Part shown: positions 25,584-34,072 of the stretch, one piece after another | Position numbering within the stretch: position 1 is the first letter of the stretch | Layout of the letters: each line of letters opens with the position of its first letter | Assembly: GCA_963974715.1 (NCBI GenBank) | Contig: CAXBDK010000014.1 | Coordinates: forward strand, 1-64,000 | Origin: Sediminicola sp963974715 | Lineage (GTDB): Bacteria; Bacteroidota; Bacteroidia; Flavobacteriales; Flavobacteriaceae | Direction of reading: 5' to 3' | DNA length: 64,000 nt | Notes under the pieces: model-generated | Databases searched by the model: none | Told to the model about the DNA's origin: nothing | Seen by the model: the letters and a program-made list of their open reading frames with translations, nothing else | Position numbers and translations under genes: made by a program

Positions 25584-26243
25584 TTACCCACTTCTGTATT
25601 TGATCATAATTTCCTTAAAAAGTTCCCCTGTGGTCGGGGGGGTGTAAGAAATGGCATTGGCACCCGCTTTTATGGCCTGCAGTATGCTTTCGTCCGATTT
25701 TCCCCCTGTGGCCAAAATGGCGATATCGGGGTTTATGTCCCTTATTCGGGCTACGATCTCTGCGGTACGCTCCGCTCCAGAGACGTTGAATATATCCACT
25801 CCGGCTTCTATCCGCCCCTTTATATCGTCCTTTTCGGAAACGATGGTAATGGTGACCGGAATATCTATTTTATCCTTTAAACGTCTAATGAGTTCATTGG
25901 GGGCAGGTTTGTTGAGCACCACTCCCAAGGCACCTTGAAATTCTGCCTGCATGGCAAGGGCTACGGACCGCTTTCCTGAGGTCATTCCCCCTCCGACCCC
26001 ACAAAAAATAGGTTTGTCAGCGGCCAATATCAATGCATGGGATATCATTGCCTGAGGGGTAAAGGGATATACGGCAATAATGGCATTGGCATTGGTATTC
26101 CTTATAAGCGCTACATCGGTCGAGAAGAGAAAGGATTTTAAAAGTTGGCCAAAAACACGGATACCGGAACATTTTTGAATGCTTTCCGGAACTTCCACAA
26201 TATTGTTTCTCAGCTTACTGCCAAAGGATGGGGGCTTTTTCAT
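25584..26243 (-). CDS. Uncharacterised TIM-barrel hydrolase-like protein
   Basis: This 219-residue protein looks like a (beta/alpha)8 barrel. It has ANAIIAVYPFTPQAMISHALILAADKPIFCGVGGGMTSGKRSVALAMQAEFQGALGVVLN, then IPVTITIVSEKDDIKGRIEAGVDIFNVSGAERTAEIV, and it ends with IAILATGGKSDESILQAIKAGANAISYTPP, a phosphate-binding loop arrangement like that of IMPDH-type and related barrels. Similar stand-alone proteins in Firmicutes and Bacteroidota are called hydrolase without proof. I cannot assign a reaction. It is monocistronic by spacing. Confidence 0.6.
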   Translation of the reverse strand: MKKPPSFGSKLRNNIVEVPESIQKCSGIRVFGQLLKSFLFSTDVALIRNTNANAIIAVYPFTPQAMISHALILAADKPIFCGVGGGMTSGKRSVALAMQAEFQGALGVVLNKPAPNELIRRLKDKIDIPVTITIVSEKDDIKGRIEAGVDIFNVSGAERTAEIVARIRDINPDIAILATGGKSDESILQAIKAGANAISYTPPTTGELFKEIMIKYRSG

Positions 26244-26377
26244 GATCTCCTAAATTGTAAACGTTCTTGGGAACACTACCGCTAAGATAAATACAATTTT
26301 GGTCCTTTACATTTATTTCTTGGGCCCACCATAACGGTCTGTCGGAAATTGCTCCCCGGTATATAGTTCCTAAAGTG

Positions 26378-26407
26378 AAAAGGAGCTACCGATAAGGCAG
26401 CTCCCCT
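26378..26407 (-). terminator. Terminator after the amidohydrolase pseudogene
   Basis: On the minus strand GGAGCTGCC and GGTAGCTCC form a stem of about 9 bp around TTATC, followed by TTTT. It lies 24 bases past the stop codon. Confidence 0.65.
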
Positions 26408-26430
26408 AAAACAATACATTAACTATTTCT

Positions 26431-27858
26431 TTATTTTTGTCCCACCGGTGGCGGTCCGTCCGGTACGATCGCTTTATAGATTTCCTCCCCTTTTCGCTCC
26501 CTGTATTCGGCTTTTACCTTTTCCACCAATTTTGGGTTCTCAAATAGGTCCACCATGGTCATGCCCAAGGCTTTTGCGGCGTAGACCATTCCTTTATGGC
26601 CAATATCCATACCCGCACAGGCGACCACTGCCCAAGAATGCCATGGAGTTCCTTTAGGTGCCGTGGTCACCCCAAGATTTATATTGGCCACGTTCCAGCT
26701 CACATCTCCCACATCCGTGGAGCCGCCACCATCATTTTCCCTGGTTTCTTCCAACGGGGTAATGCTGCTGTCCATTCCTACTTGGGGTTTTCCGGTGGCC
26801 TCCTGTATCTTTTTTCCAAATTCCGTTTCCTCCGCGGTATAGGTTATGGGACCCAAAAGTTCCAGGTTTTGTTGCATGATCTCCCCTCCGGAACGGTTCA
26901 CCAAGACTTCATAGATCCCCGAGATCAGGGAAATCTTGTAGTCCACATTTGCCATGATGGCAGCTCCTTCCACCATTTTTTGGAGTCTTTCGTACACGGG
27001 CATCATTCCACTTCTTTTGGAATCCCGTACCCTTACCCACAGTCGGGAATAATCGGGCACCACGTTCACTACCTGGCCACCGTCCTGTATGTGGTAGTGT
27101 ATTCGTACCGTTGGTTTTATATGTTCCCTGTAATAGTTGATGCCGTTGGTATAGATTTCCAGTGCATCCGAGGCACTGCGTCCGTTCCAAGGATCTGCGG
27201 AAGCATGTGCTGCCTGCCCAAAAAATTCCACCTTAAAGTCCACCAGGGCAAGGGTACTCTGTACATCTGCCTTCGTTTCTGCGCTGGGGTGCCAGCTAAG
27301 GTTTACATCCACATCGTTCCATAGGCCTTCACGGACCATCCAAATTTTTCCGAAAAACTTTTCCTCCGAAGGGGTACCGAAAAATTTGATGGTTCCTTTT
27401 ATCTTACCTTGTTCCATAAGTTCCTTTGCGGCAATGGCGGCACCTAGGCTGGCCGTTCCAAAAAGGTTGTGGCCACAACCATGTCCCGCGGCCCCGTCGT
27501 TCAAGGCCTCTTTGGTAGGCTGCGCTTTTTGGGAAATTCCCGGGAGGGCATCAAATTCTCCCAATATGCCAATTACCGGGGATCCACTTCCATAGGTCGC
27601 TACAAAGGCGGTGGGCATGCCCGCAACGCCCCGTTCCACGGTAAATCCTTGACTTTCAGCATAATTTGCAAGTTATGCGGAAGAGTTTTTTTCCTCGAAC
27701 GCTGTTTCCGCCAGTGCCCAGATGGAATCGCTAATAGTCGTTAATGCCGCTTTGTGCCGTTCAATGGATTACACTATGGCTTTTTTGCCAGTGGGCAGTT
27801 TTTGGGCCAGTACCGAAGCCGTAAGAAATAATGCCAGGATAGGAATTGTTTTTTTCAT
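26431..27858 (-). pseudogene. M20-family amidohydrolase (AbgB-like) with two in-frame ochre codons
   Basis: The reading frame runs from ATG 27858 (MKKTIPILALFLTASVLAQ, a signal peptide) through ISDSIWALAETAFEEKNSS and ANYAESQGFTVERGVAGMPTAFVATYGSG to a full M20 peptidase domain. The domain has GILGEFDALPG, GHGCGHNLFGTASLGAA, GTPSEE, SLGAxxx-type dimerization strands and DVGDVSWNVAN, and the frame ends at 26431. It would be 475 residues, normal for p-aminobenzoyl-glutamate hydrolase subunit B-like proteins. TAA occurs at codon 30 (27769-27771) and codon 62 (27673-27675); the frame itself is not shifted. A truncated product could start at a GTG near 27639 but would lack the signal peptide and part of the domain start. 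Probably inactive. Confidence 0.88.
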
Positions 27859-27968
27859 AAAAAAATATATTTGTGGTTGGTTTTCAAGGACCTTAATGGC
27901 CCTTGTTAAATATAGGAATAAAAATTAGGTGGATTATTTTTTCTTGGGAAAGACCCCATACTGCGGAC

Positions 27969-29279
27969 TTAATTGGAAAGGGCCTCTTTGTAGGCGCTCA
28001 AACAACGTTCCCTTGCCATTTTATGGTCCACCATTTTATCCGGATACCCAAAGCCCTGGAGTTCCGGTATCCATTTATTGATATAACTTTTATCCTTATC
28101 GAACTTTTCCACTTGGGTCATGGGATTGAATATGCGGAAATAGGGTGCCGCATCCACACCGGACCCTGCGGCCCATTGCCAATTGCCCACATTGCTGCTA
28201 AGTTCATAATCCAACAATTTTTCCGCAAAATAGGCCTCTCCCCAGCGCCAGTCGATAAGTAGGTGTTTGCACAAAAAGCTCGCTACCAACATCCGCACCC
28301 TATTGTGCATGTAGCCGGTCGAATTCAGTTCCCGCATACCGGCGTCCACTAGGGCATAGCCCGTTTGACCGTTTTTCCAAAGATCGAACTCACGTTCCTC
28401 GTTACGCCATTCCATTCGGTCATATTGGGGCTTAAAGGAACTGTTTACGGTATGTGGAAAGTGCCAGAGTATCTGCATGAAAAATTCTCTCCAGACCAGT
28501 TCGCTCCAAAAAGTGCCGTTTTTTTCGGCCAAGGCCCTTTTCATTATACTTCTTATGGAAACCGTACCGAAACGAAGGTGCGGGCCTAATTTTGAGGTGC
28601 CATTTTGAAGTCCGGGAAAGTTGCGGGTGCTTTCGTATCGCTGAATAAGTGAGGAAGTTAGGTCGGCATCCAATACCCTTATTTCCGATTGTTGAAAGCC
28701 CAGTTGTTCCAAGGTGGGAAAGGGGAGGTCCTTTTGCTCCAATAGATTTTTTAAATAGGGGGCGGTAGTGTGTTCATCCAAAAGGGAAGGTGAAAAATGC
28801 TCCCTCCATTTTGTGCGATAGGGCGTAAAGACCACATATGGATCCCCATCGGCCTTTACCACTTCATCCTGTTCAAATACAACCTGGTCTTTAAAGGTAT
28901 GGAAACCGATATTCCGTTTTTCCAGCATTTCGGCAATTCCCTCGTCCCGTTTTTTGGCATATGGTTCGTAATCCCTATTTGTATAGACAGAAACTATCTG
29001 GAACTCCTGCATAAGCGCAGAAAAAACTTGCTGGGGAAGATCGTGGTATACCGCAAGCGATCTTTGGTGTTTTTCCTTTAATTCGGCGTCGATCCCTTGT
29101 AGCCGTTCCATTATAAATTGGACCCTTGGATCCGCACGGGGTAGACGATCCAATATTTCGGGATCAAAAATAAAGATGGGCAGTACTGGATGCGGTGCCT
29201 TTAGGGCGGCCAACAGTCCCACATTATCTTCGAGACGCAGGTCCCTTCTAAACCAAAAAATGGAAATTTTGGAAGCCAT
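27969..29279 (-). CDS. phr: Deoxyribodipyrimidine photolyase
   Basis: This 436-residue flavoprotein splits UV-induced pyrimidine dimers using blue light. The N-terminal antenna domain begins ISIFWFRRDLRLEDNVGLLAAL. The C-terminal FAD domain has LGPHLRFGTVSIRS, ELVWREFFMQILWHFP, FDLWKNGQTGYALVDAGMRELNSTGYMHNRVRMLVASFLCKHLLIDWRWGE and DYELSSNVGNWQWAAGSGVDAAPYFRIFNP, which contain the FAD-binding and Trp electron-relay residues. Full length. It is the third gene of the SRPBCC-SDR-phr operon, 6 bases after the SDR. Confidence 0.96.
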   Translation of the reverse strand: MASKISIFWFRRDLRLEDNVGLLAALKAPHPVLPIFIFDPEILDRLPRADPRVQFIMERLQGIDAELKEKHQRSLAVYHDLPQQVFSALMQEFQIVSVYTNRDYEPYAKKRDEGIAEMLEKRNIGFHTFKDQVVFEQDEVVKADGDPYVVFTPYRTKWREHFSPSLLDEHTTAPYLKNLLEQKDLPFPTLEQLGFQQSEIRVLDADLTSSLIQRYESTRNFPGLQNGTSKLGPHLRFGTVSIRSIMKRALAEKNGTFWSELVWREFFMQILWHFPHTVNSSFKPQYDRMEWRNEEREFDLWKNGQTGYALVDAGMRELNSTGYMHNRVRMLVASFLCKHLLIDWRWGEAYFAEKLLDYELSSNVGNWQWAAGSGVDAAPYFRIFNPMTQVEKFDKDKSYINKWIPELQGFGYPDKMVDHKMARERCLSAYKEALSN

Positions 29280-29285
29280 ATTTCT

Positions 29286-29975
29286 TTAGTTTATGTTCAA
29301 GGTAGAGATTCCACCGTCCACTCCAAATACCTGTCCCGTGATCCACTGACTGTCCTCCCCCAATAAAAATACGGCCATACTGGCTATATCGACGTCCTGT
29401 CCTATTCTTTTTAGGGGGTGCCTGTCCGCCATAAGTTCCCTTTTTCGCTCATTGCCCAACAATCTTGAGGCTAGGGGCGTATCGACAAGGGAAGGTGCGA
29501 TGACGTTAAATCGTAGTTTTGGGGCATACTCGGCCGCCATGGCCTTCGCAAAACCTTCCAGCGCTCCTTTGGAAGCGGCAACACTGCTATGGAACGGCAT
29601 TCCCACGGACGCAGCCACCGTACTGAACAAAACAAGGCCCGACCCATCGGCCATTTTTGGAAGTACTGCCTTAAGAACTTTTACCAGTCCAAAGAAATTG
29701 AGTTCCATATCGGATTGAAAGGTTTCAACCGATAAGTTCTTAAAAGGCTTTAGATTGATGCTTCCTGGGCAATAAACGAACCCGTGGATAAGCTCCGGCA
29801 GCTTCCCGATATCTAACGAATCTACGGTGCTGTCAAATGGAATATGCACCACATCAAGGTCCTGAAGTCCTTCATTGCTCCTGCAGGCCGCAAGGACTTT
29901 ATAGGTAGGCGACAGTTTTTGCGCGATCGCCTTCCCGATCCCGTGTGATCCCCCTATCAATAGTATATTTTTCAT
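29286..29975 (-). CDS. Short-chain dehydrogenase/reductase family protein lacking the catalytic Tyr
   Basis: This 229-residue Rossmann protein begins NILLIGGSHGIGKAIAQKL (NAD(P)-binding GGSxGIG). The usual Ser of the active site is in GLVLFSTVAAS. At the YxxxK position the sequence is SVAASKGALEGF, so Lys136 is kept but the Tyr is Val132. The C-terminus (SQWITGQVFGVDGGISTL) is standard. Without the Tyr, ordinary hydride-transfer chemistry is doubtful. Homologues next to photolyase genes in this group often show the same kind of change, so it is probably ancestral. It lies between the SRPBCC gene and phr. Confidence 0.87.
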   Translation of the reverse strand: MKNILLIGGSHGIGKAIAQKLSPTYKVLAACRSNEGLQDLDVVHIPFDSTVDSLDIGKLPELIHGFVYCPGSINLKPFKNLSVETFQSDMELNFFGLVKVLKAVLPKMADGSGLVLFSTVAASVGMPFHSSVAASKGALEGFAKAMAAEYAPKLRFNVIAPSLVDTPLASRLLGNERKRELMADRHPLKRIGQDVDIASMAVFLLGEDSQWITGQVFGVDGGISTLNIN

Positions 29976-30028
29976 ATCATTTTAGTAAAATGGTTAAGTG
30001 TTCCAGTGCGTTGTCCAACTTACCGTTT

Positions 30029-30520
30029 TTAGAAAGTCCTAAAAAGGAGTTCCTTTTGAGCCCCGGGAATTTCACCAAAAAGTTCCTTTAATCGTTGCTC
30101 GCGATACGTAAAGATTTTTAAAAGCTGCTTTTTGACCAATAAGGGGTGTGCCAATTGACCGAGTATGCCAAAGGGAAGTTTATAATCGATGATATCCTCC
30201 ATTTCCGTTCCTCCCGGAATTTCTTTTAAAAAGTGCTTGTGGTGCCAAAGGGCATAGGGCCCAAAACGCTGTTCGTCCACAAAGTAATTACCATGGCTGA
30301 CATGTGTTATTTCGGTGACCCATTTGGTGGTGTACCCCGGAAATGGGGAAACCGTATATTGTATGATCTGCCCTGGAAACATAGACCTCCCGTCACCCGA
30401 AAGTATATGGAATCCCATCGCGGGAGGGGTAATGATCTTTAGATTGGCAGGGCCGGATAAAAATTCCCACGCCCTTTCAGGGGAAATGGCCAATGATTGG
30501 CGGGAGCGCAACTGATACAT
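30029..30520 (-). CDS. SRPBCC (START-like) ligand-binding protein
   Basis: This protein of about 163 residues starts MYQLRSRQSLAISPERAWEFLSGPANLKIITPPAMGFHIL; ATGs at 30526 and 30532 are alternative starts. The first strand-helix unit (ISPERAWEFLSGPANLKIITPP), then YTTKWVTEITHVSHGNYFVDEQRFGPYALWHHKHFL and GGTEMEDIIDYKLPFGILGQLAHPLLVKKQLLKIFTYREQRLKELF, match the COG4276-like SRPBCC family. It commonly leads photolyase operons in Bacteroidota. The ligand is unknown. The promoter and a possible operator lie at 30541-30588. Confidence 0.85.
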   Translation of the reverse strand: MYQLRSRQSLAISPERAWEFLSGPANLKIITPPAMGFHILSGDGRSMFPGQIIQYTVSPFPGYTTKWVTEITHVSHGNYFVDEQRFGPYALWHHKHFLKEIPGGTEMEDIIDYKLPFGILGQLAHPLLVKKQLLKIFTYREQRLKELFGEIPGAQKELLFRTF

Positions 30521-30540
30521 TTTCATAAACATCGTTTATA

Positions 30541-30588
30541 CAAAGGTAGCATCAAATTGTTTAAATTAAAATAAAAAAACTTAAACAA
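30541..30588 (-). promoter_or_regulatory. Promoter box plus inverted-repeat operator of the SRPBCC-SDR-phr operon
   Basis: On the minus strand a -7 box TACCTTTG (30541-30548) matches TAnnTTTG, but no TTG stands at the right distance. Instead an 8-bp perfect inverted repeat, TTGTTTAA (30557-30564) and TTAAACAA (30581-30588) with a 16-base spacer, covers the expected -33 region. This is the kind of place where a MerR/CarH-type light regulator would act; that link is inference. Confidence 0.6.
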
Positions 30589-30640
30589 AATTTTTAAGGG
30601 AACTATTTTTCTTATTGGGTCGACTTCTTCCTGTTAATAA

Positions 30641-30862
30641 TGAAGTGATTTAAACTTTTCCCAATTGGATAAAAAATTGCCCTCTTTTTGCGGGTGCGCC
30701 ACCTGGCCCCTTCCCTAAAAACAGCCACTGGCTGTTTTCTTAACGTTCGGTCCTATCTTTTTTGAATTCCGTCCGCCTGAGGCGGGCGCAAGTCAAAAAA
30801 GCCTTCAATTAGACTAAAAATGGCTAATTTTCACTTCAATCAAAAAAGTTTAAATCACTTCA
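30641..30862. mobile_element. MITE-like element with perfect 19-bp terminal inverted repeats
   Basis: Positions 30641-30659 (TGAAGTGATTTAAACTTTT) and 30844-30862 are exact inverted copies, bounding a 222-base segment with no reading frame. Inside are two hairpins, AACAGCC/GGCTGTT (30720-30736) and CCGCC/GGCGG (30773-30785). The flanks are TTAATAA on the left and ATTAATT on the right, so a TA- or TTAA-type target duplication is possible but not clean. A TAATTTTG box for the next gene starts two bases outside the right repeat. Confidence 0.6.
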
Positions 30863-30864
30863 AT

Positions 30865-30872
30865 TAATTTTG
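30865..30872 (+). promoter_or_regulatory. Likely -7 box of the secreted beta-propeller gene
   Basis: TAATTTTG matches TAnnTTTG and lies 43 bases before the start at 30915. No TTG is found 17-20 bases upstream, where the end of the inverted-repeat element sits instead. Confidence 0.45.
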
Positions 30873-30914
30873 CACTGATGTGGAGGCGATAAAAAAATTC
30901 CACCGATTAATGTT

Positions 30915-32045
30915 ATGAAACGATACGTGCTCCTTTTATTACCGTTGTTTGGCAGTTGGGTCGCAACCGCCCAATTGACCGTAGTCGAAAAAGGGGCTAT
31001 GCCCGCCCTTGCCCAAGAGAGTTCGGGGCTCATCTTTCTTGGAAACAAACTGGTCACCCATAATGATTCGGGAAACGCCCCACAACTTATGGAAATCGAT
31101 ACCACTTCCCTTCAAATTACTAGAACGGTTACCATTTTAAACGCAGAAAACATTGATTGGGAAGATATAGCCCAGGATAACCAATATATTTACATTGGGG
31201 ACATTGGAAACAATAACGGTAATAGGAGGGATTTAAAAATTTATAAGGTGTCAAAATCGGATTTTGCCCTTCAGGACGGGTTGCAGGCCGAGGAGATACG
31301 TTTTTCCTACAGCGATCAAGTAGATTTCATCGCTGCCCCCAATGCGAGCGATTGGGATGCGGAGGCGCTTTTTGTTTTAGGGGACCAATTGGTGGTATTG
31401 ACCAAACAATGGAACGGACAGGGCACCGTTGCCTATTCGCTTCCGAAGGCCCCTGGGACCCATGTGGCCAGTAGGGTGGGCGAATTGGCGGTGGGGGGAC
31501 TGGTAACCGGTGCCAGTTATAATGAGGCTACGGAAATGCTATATATAATAGGTTATTCACAAGCGCTTATCCCTTTTGTACATCGGGTGGGAGACGTACG
31601 ATCCGACAACGTGTTTGGGGGAAATAACGAAAAACTATCTTTGGGGCTTGCTTTCCTGCAGGCCGAAGGTATAACGGAGGTGGGCCCCAATAAGTACTTT
31701 ATATCTTCCGAGACATTTAATAGTACTAGCCCGCCCATTTCGTCCGAGGGCCGCCTTTTTTCATTTGATACAACGGATTCTCCCGTAGACGGGGAGACTC
31801 CAGATGAAGGGAATAGTGACATCCTGTTGTACAGGAGTTTGGGCTCCCGCGAACTCAACTACCAGTTGGAAGGGGAAATTGAGGCGATGGCCATATTCAA
31901 TGGAAGCGGACAGCGGATCCAGTATAAAAAAGCTGCGCAATTGGAAGGAAACACTATCGATCTTTCCCCTTTGCGACCTGCCATTTATTATCTCACCTTC
32001 TACTTGTCCGATAAGATGGTGTCGGAACCATTTTACGTGAACTGA
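30915..32045 (+). CDS. Secreted beta-propeller-like protein with a type IX-like C-terminus
   Basis: This 376-residue protein has the signal peptide MKRYVLLLLPLFGSWVATAQ. Residues 20-290 are repeated beta-strand blocks (SGLIFLGNKLVTHNDSGNAPQLMEIDTTS, NIDWEDIAQDNQYIYIGDIGNNNGNRRDLKIYKV, DWDAEALFVLGDQLVVLTKQW, AEGITEVGPNKYFISSETF) that look like a calcium-type beta-propeller. After a Pro/Glu/Gly linker, the last 70 residues (LLYRSLGSRELNYQLEG, YYLTFYLSDKMVSEPFYVN) resemble a sorting domain of the type IX system. The function is unknown. Confidence 0.72.
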   Translation: MKRYVLLLLPLFGSWVATAQLTVVEKGAMPALAQESSGLIFLGNKLVTHNDSGNAPQLMEIDTTSLQITRTVTILNAENIDWEDIAQDNQYIYIGDIGNNNGNRRDLKIYKVSKSDFALQDGLQAEEIRFSYSDQVDFIAAPNASDWDAEALFVLGDQLVVLTKQWNGQGTVAYSLPKAPGTHVASRVGELAVGGLVTGASYNEATEMLYIIGYSQALIPFVHRVGDVRSDNVFGGNNEKLSLGLAFLQAEGITEVGPNKYFISSETFNSTSPPISSEGRLFSFDTTDSPVDGETPDEGNSDILLYRSLGSRELNYQLEGEIEAMAIFNGSGQRIQYKKAAQLEGNTIDLSPLRPAIYYLTFYLSDKMVSEPFYVN

Positions 32046-32123
32046 CCTTTTAATTTAAGAAATTATTAACATTTACGGGACGCTTTATAGGTAATTTTAC
32101 GGAAACGAATAAACCATATCCAA

Positions 32124-32972
32124 ATGAAAAAATCAGCACTTTTATGCATTGCAGTGCTCGCATGTTTTACCGTGCAGGCACAGATTGTGACCCCACAACC
32201 CAGTCCCGCCTCCAAATTGGAGCAGAAAGTGGGACTGACAGACGTTGTAGTTGAATATTCCAGGCCCTCTATGAGAGGCCGTACCGTTTTTGGTGATCTG
32301 GTTCCGTACGATGCCATTTGGCGTACCGGGGCCAATGCAAGGACCGTGGTCACCTTCAGCGATGATGTTACCGTGGATGGGCAACCCCTAAAAGCCGGTT
32401 CCTACGCCATTTTCTCGAAGCCGGGAGAATCTTCCTGGGAAGTATTTTTCTATACCGAAACCGAAGGTGGCGGTACCCCTGCGGAATGGGACGAGTCCAA
32501 AGTGGCCGCCAAAACGGTAGTGGAGGTGTATCCCATGCCTGTGCCCATTGAAACCTTTACGATCACCATTGATGACCTGACCAACAGTTCCGCCGTTTTG
32601 GGGATATTATGGGAAAAGGTATATGTTGGGGTAAAGTTCGAGGTGCCCACGGATGCAGCCGTGTCGCAGGAAATAGAAAGGGTAATGTCGGCCAGTCCCA
32701 CTGCCAACGACTATTTTGCGGCGGCCGTATATTACTTCAGTGAGGACAAGGAGATCACCAAAGCAAAGGAATGGATGGATAAGGCCATTTCCATGACCGA
32801 CGAGCCAGCTTTTTGGCAATTAAGGCAACAATCTTTGATCTTGGCAAAAGCAGGGGACAAGAAAGGGGCCATTGAAGCGGCAAAGAAATCCTTGGCCGGT
32901 GCAGAAGCTGCCGGAAATGCGGATTATGTGAAGATGAACAAGGATTCCCTAAAGGAATGGGGCGCTAAATAA
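32124..32972 (+). CDS. DUF2911 domain protein with TPR-like tail, secreted
   Basis: This 282-residue protein begins with a signal peptide (MKKSALLCIAVLACFTVQAQ). The DUF2911 domain covers about residues 20-170 (PQPSPASKLEQKVGLTDVVVEYSRPSMRGRTVFGDLVPYDAIWRTGANARTVVTFSDDVTVDGQPLKAGSYAIF). The remaining 110 residues are helical repeats (NDYFAAAVYYFSEDKEITKAKEWMDKAI, AGDKKGAIEAAKKSLAGAEAAG) of TPR type. The layout is standard for Bacteroidota. Its role is unknown. A strong terminator follows, shared with galT on the other strand. Confidence 0.92.
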   Translation: MKKSALLCIAVLACFTVQAQIVTPQPSPASKLEQKVGLTDVVVEYSRPSMRGRTVFGDLVPYDAIWRTGANARTVVTFSDDVTVDGQPLKAGSYAIFSKPGESSWEVFFYTETEGGGTPAEWDESKVAAKTVVEVYPMPVPIETFTITIDDLTNSSAVLGILWEKVYVGVKFEVPTDAAVSQEIERVMSASPTANDYFAAAVYYFSEDKEITKAKEWMDKAISMTDEPAFWQLRQQSLILAKAGDKKGAIEAAKKSLAGAEAAGNADYVKMNKDSLKEWGAK

Positions 32973-32990
32973 TCAGTTTCCCCCAAAATA

Positions 32991-33029
32991 AAAAACGCAA
33001 CCGTCCAGTTTTGACGGTTGCGTTTTTTT
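32991..33029. terminator. Bidirectional terminator between the DUF2911 gene and galT
   Basis: AACGCAACCGTC and GACGGTTGCGTT form a 12-bp perfect stem around CAGTTTT, with A runs on the left and T runs on the right. It can end transcription from both sides. Confidence 0.88.
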
Positions 33030-33058
33030 ATGTGTTTCCTTCATCTAAACGGAAGCCG

Positions 33059-34072
33059 TTATAATACCCGTAAGCTCTCTGCTGCAATTTCGGCAGTGAT
33101 GTCCCTTTGTGGCATTCCGAACATTTCATACCCTACCATAAATTTCTTTACCGTCGCAGAGCGCAGTAAGGGCGGATAGAAACTCATATGAAAATGCCAC
33201 TCCGGATATTCGGCATTGGTAGGAGACTGGTGTATGCCCGCAGAATAGGGAAAGGAAGTCTGGAACAATCGGTCGTATTTTTGGGTAACGACCTTTAACT
33301 GTTCCGCAAAATCACCTTTCTCTTTTTTTTCCAAGAGACCTATATGTTGGACCTGGCGTTTGGGCAATATCATAATCTCGTAGGGCCAAACCGCCCAAAA
33401 GGGTACCAAGCTCACAAAGGTGTCGTTCTCAAAGACCAATCGATCCTTTTTTTCCAGTTCTTGGGCCGTATACGCCTCAAGAAGACTCCTGCCATGACGG
33501 TCAAAATAAACCTTTTGGGTCTGGGTCTTTTTTAGGACCTCGTTGGGAATCGACTTCTGCGCCCAGATCTGTCCATGTGGATGGGGATTGCTACAGCCCA
33601 TTATTTCACCCTTGTTCTCAAAAATCTGCACATGTGCAATATCGGGATTCGCCCGCAGGTCCTTATATTCTTTTTGCCACGTACTAATGACCTCTTCGAG
33701 GGAAACGATGGACATATCGGCCATTGTTTTTGAGTGGTCCGGAGAAAAACAGATCACCTTGCAGATCCCTGTTTCGCCCTCCGCTCTTAATAGGCCTTCC
33801 ACATACTCGAATTTGGAACTGCTGGGCAATAGGGCCCCAAAGTCGTTTTCAAACACATATGTTCCTTTGTAAGGTGGATTTGTTTCGCCGTTTATCCGTG
33901 TATTCGAGGGACAGAGGTAACAACTGGGATCATGGACCTGTTTTTCAGGCGCACTTGCGGTCTCCCGCTTTCCTTGCCATGGTCTTTTGGTACGATGGGG
34001 GGACACCAAGACCCATTCCCCTGTAAGGATATTGAAACGTTTATGTGGTTCGGTATTAAAATCTAATTTCAT
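33059..34072 (-). CDS. galT: Galactose-1-phosphate uridylyltransferase
   Basis: This 337-residue Leloir-pathway enzyme swaps UMP between UDP-glucose and galactose-1-phosphate. It shows RFNILTGEWVLVSPHRTKRPWQGKRE, DPSCYLCPSNTRINGE (zinc-site cysteines), VFENDFGAL and the active-site triad in MGCSNPHPHGQIWAQKSIP (HPH). The C-terminal half has AVWPYEIMILPKRQVQHIG and EYPEWHFHMSFYPPLLRS. Full length. Its ATG overlaps the galK stop by 4 bases (ATGA), so the pair is translationally coupled. Confidence 0.97.
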   Translation of the reverse strand: MKLDFNTEPHKRFNILTGEWVLVSPHRTKRPWQGKRETASAPEKQVHDPSCYLCPSNTRINGETNPPYKGTYVFENDFGALLPSSSKFEYVEGLLRAEGETGICKVICFSPDHSKTMADMSIVSLEEVISTWQKEYKDLRANPDIAHVQIFENKGEIMGCSNPHPHGQIWAQKSIPNEVLKKTQTQKVYFDRHGRSLLEAYTAQELEKKDRLVFENDTFVSLVPFWAVWPYEIMILPKRQVQHIGLLEKKEKGDFAEQLKVVTQKYDRLFQTSFPYSAGIHQSPTNAEYPEWHFHMSFYPPLLRSATVKKFMVGYEMFGMPQRDITAEIAAESLRVL

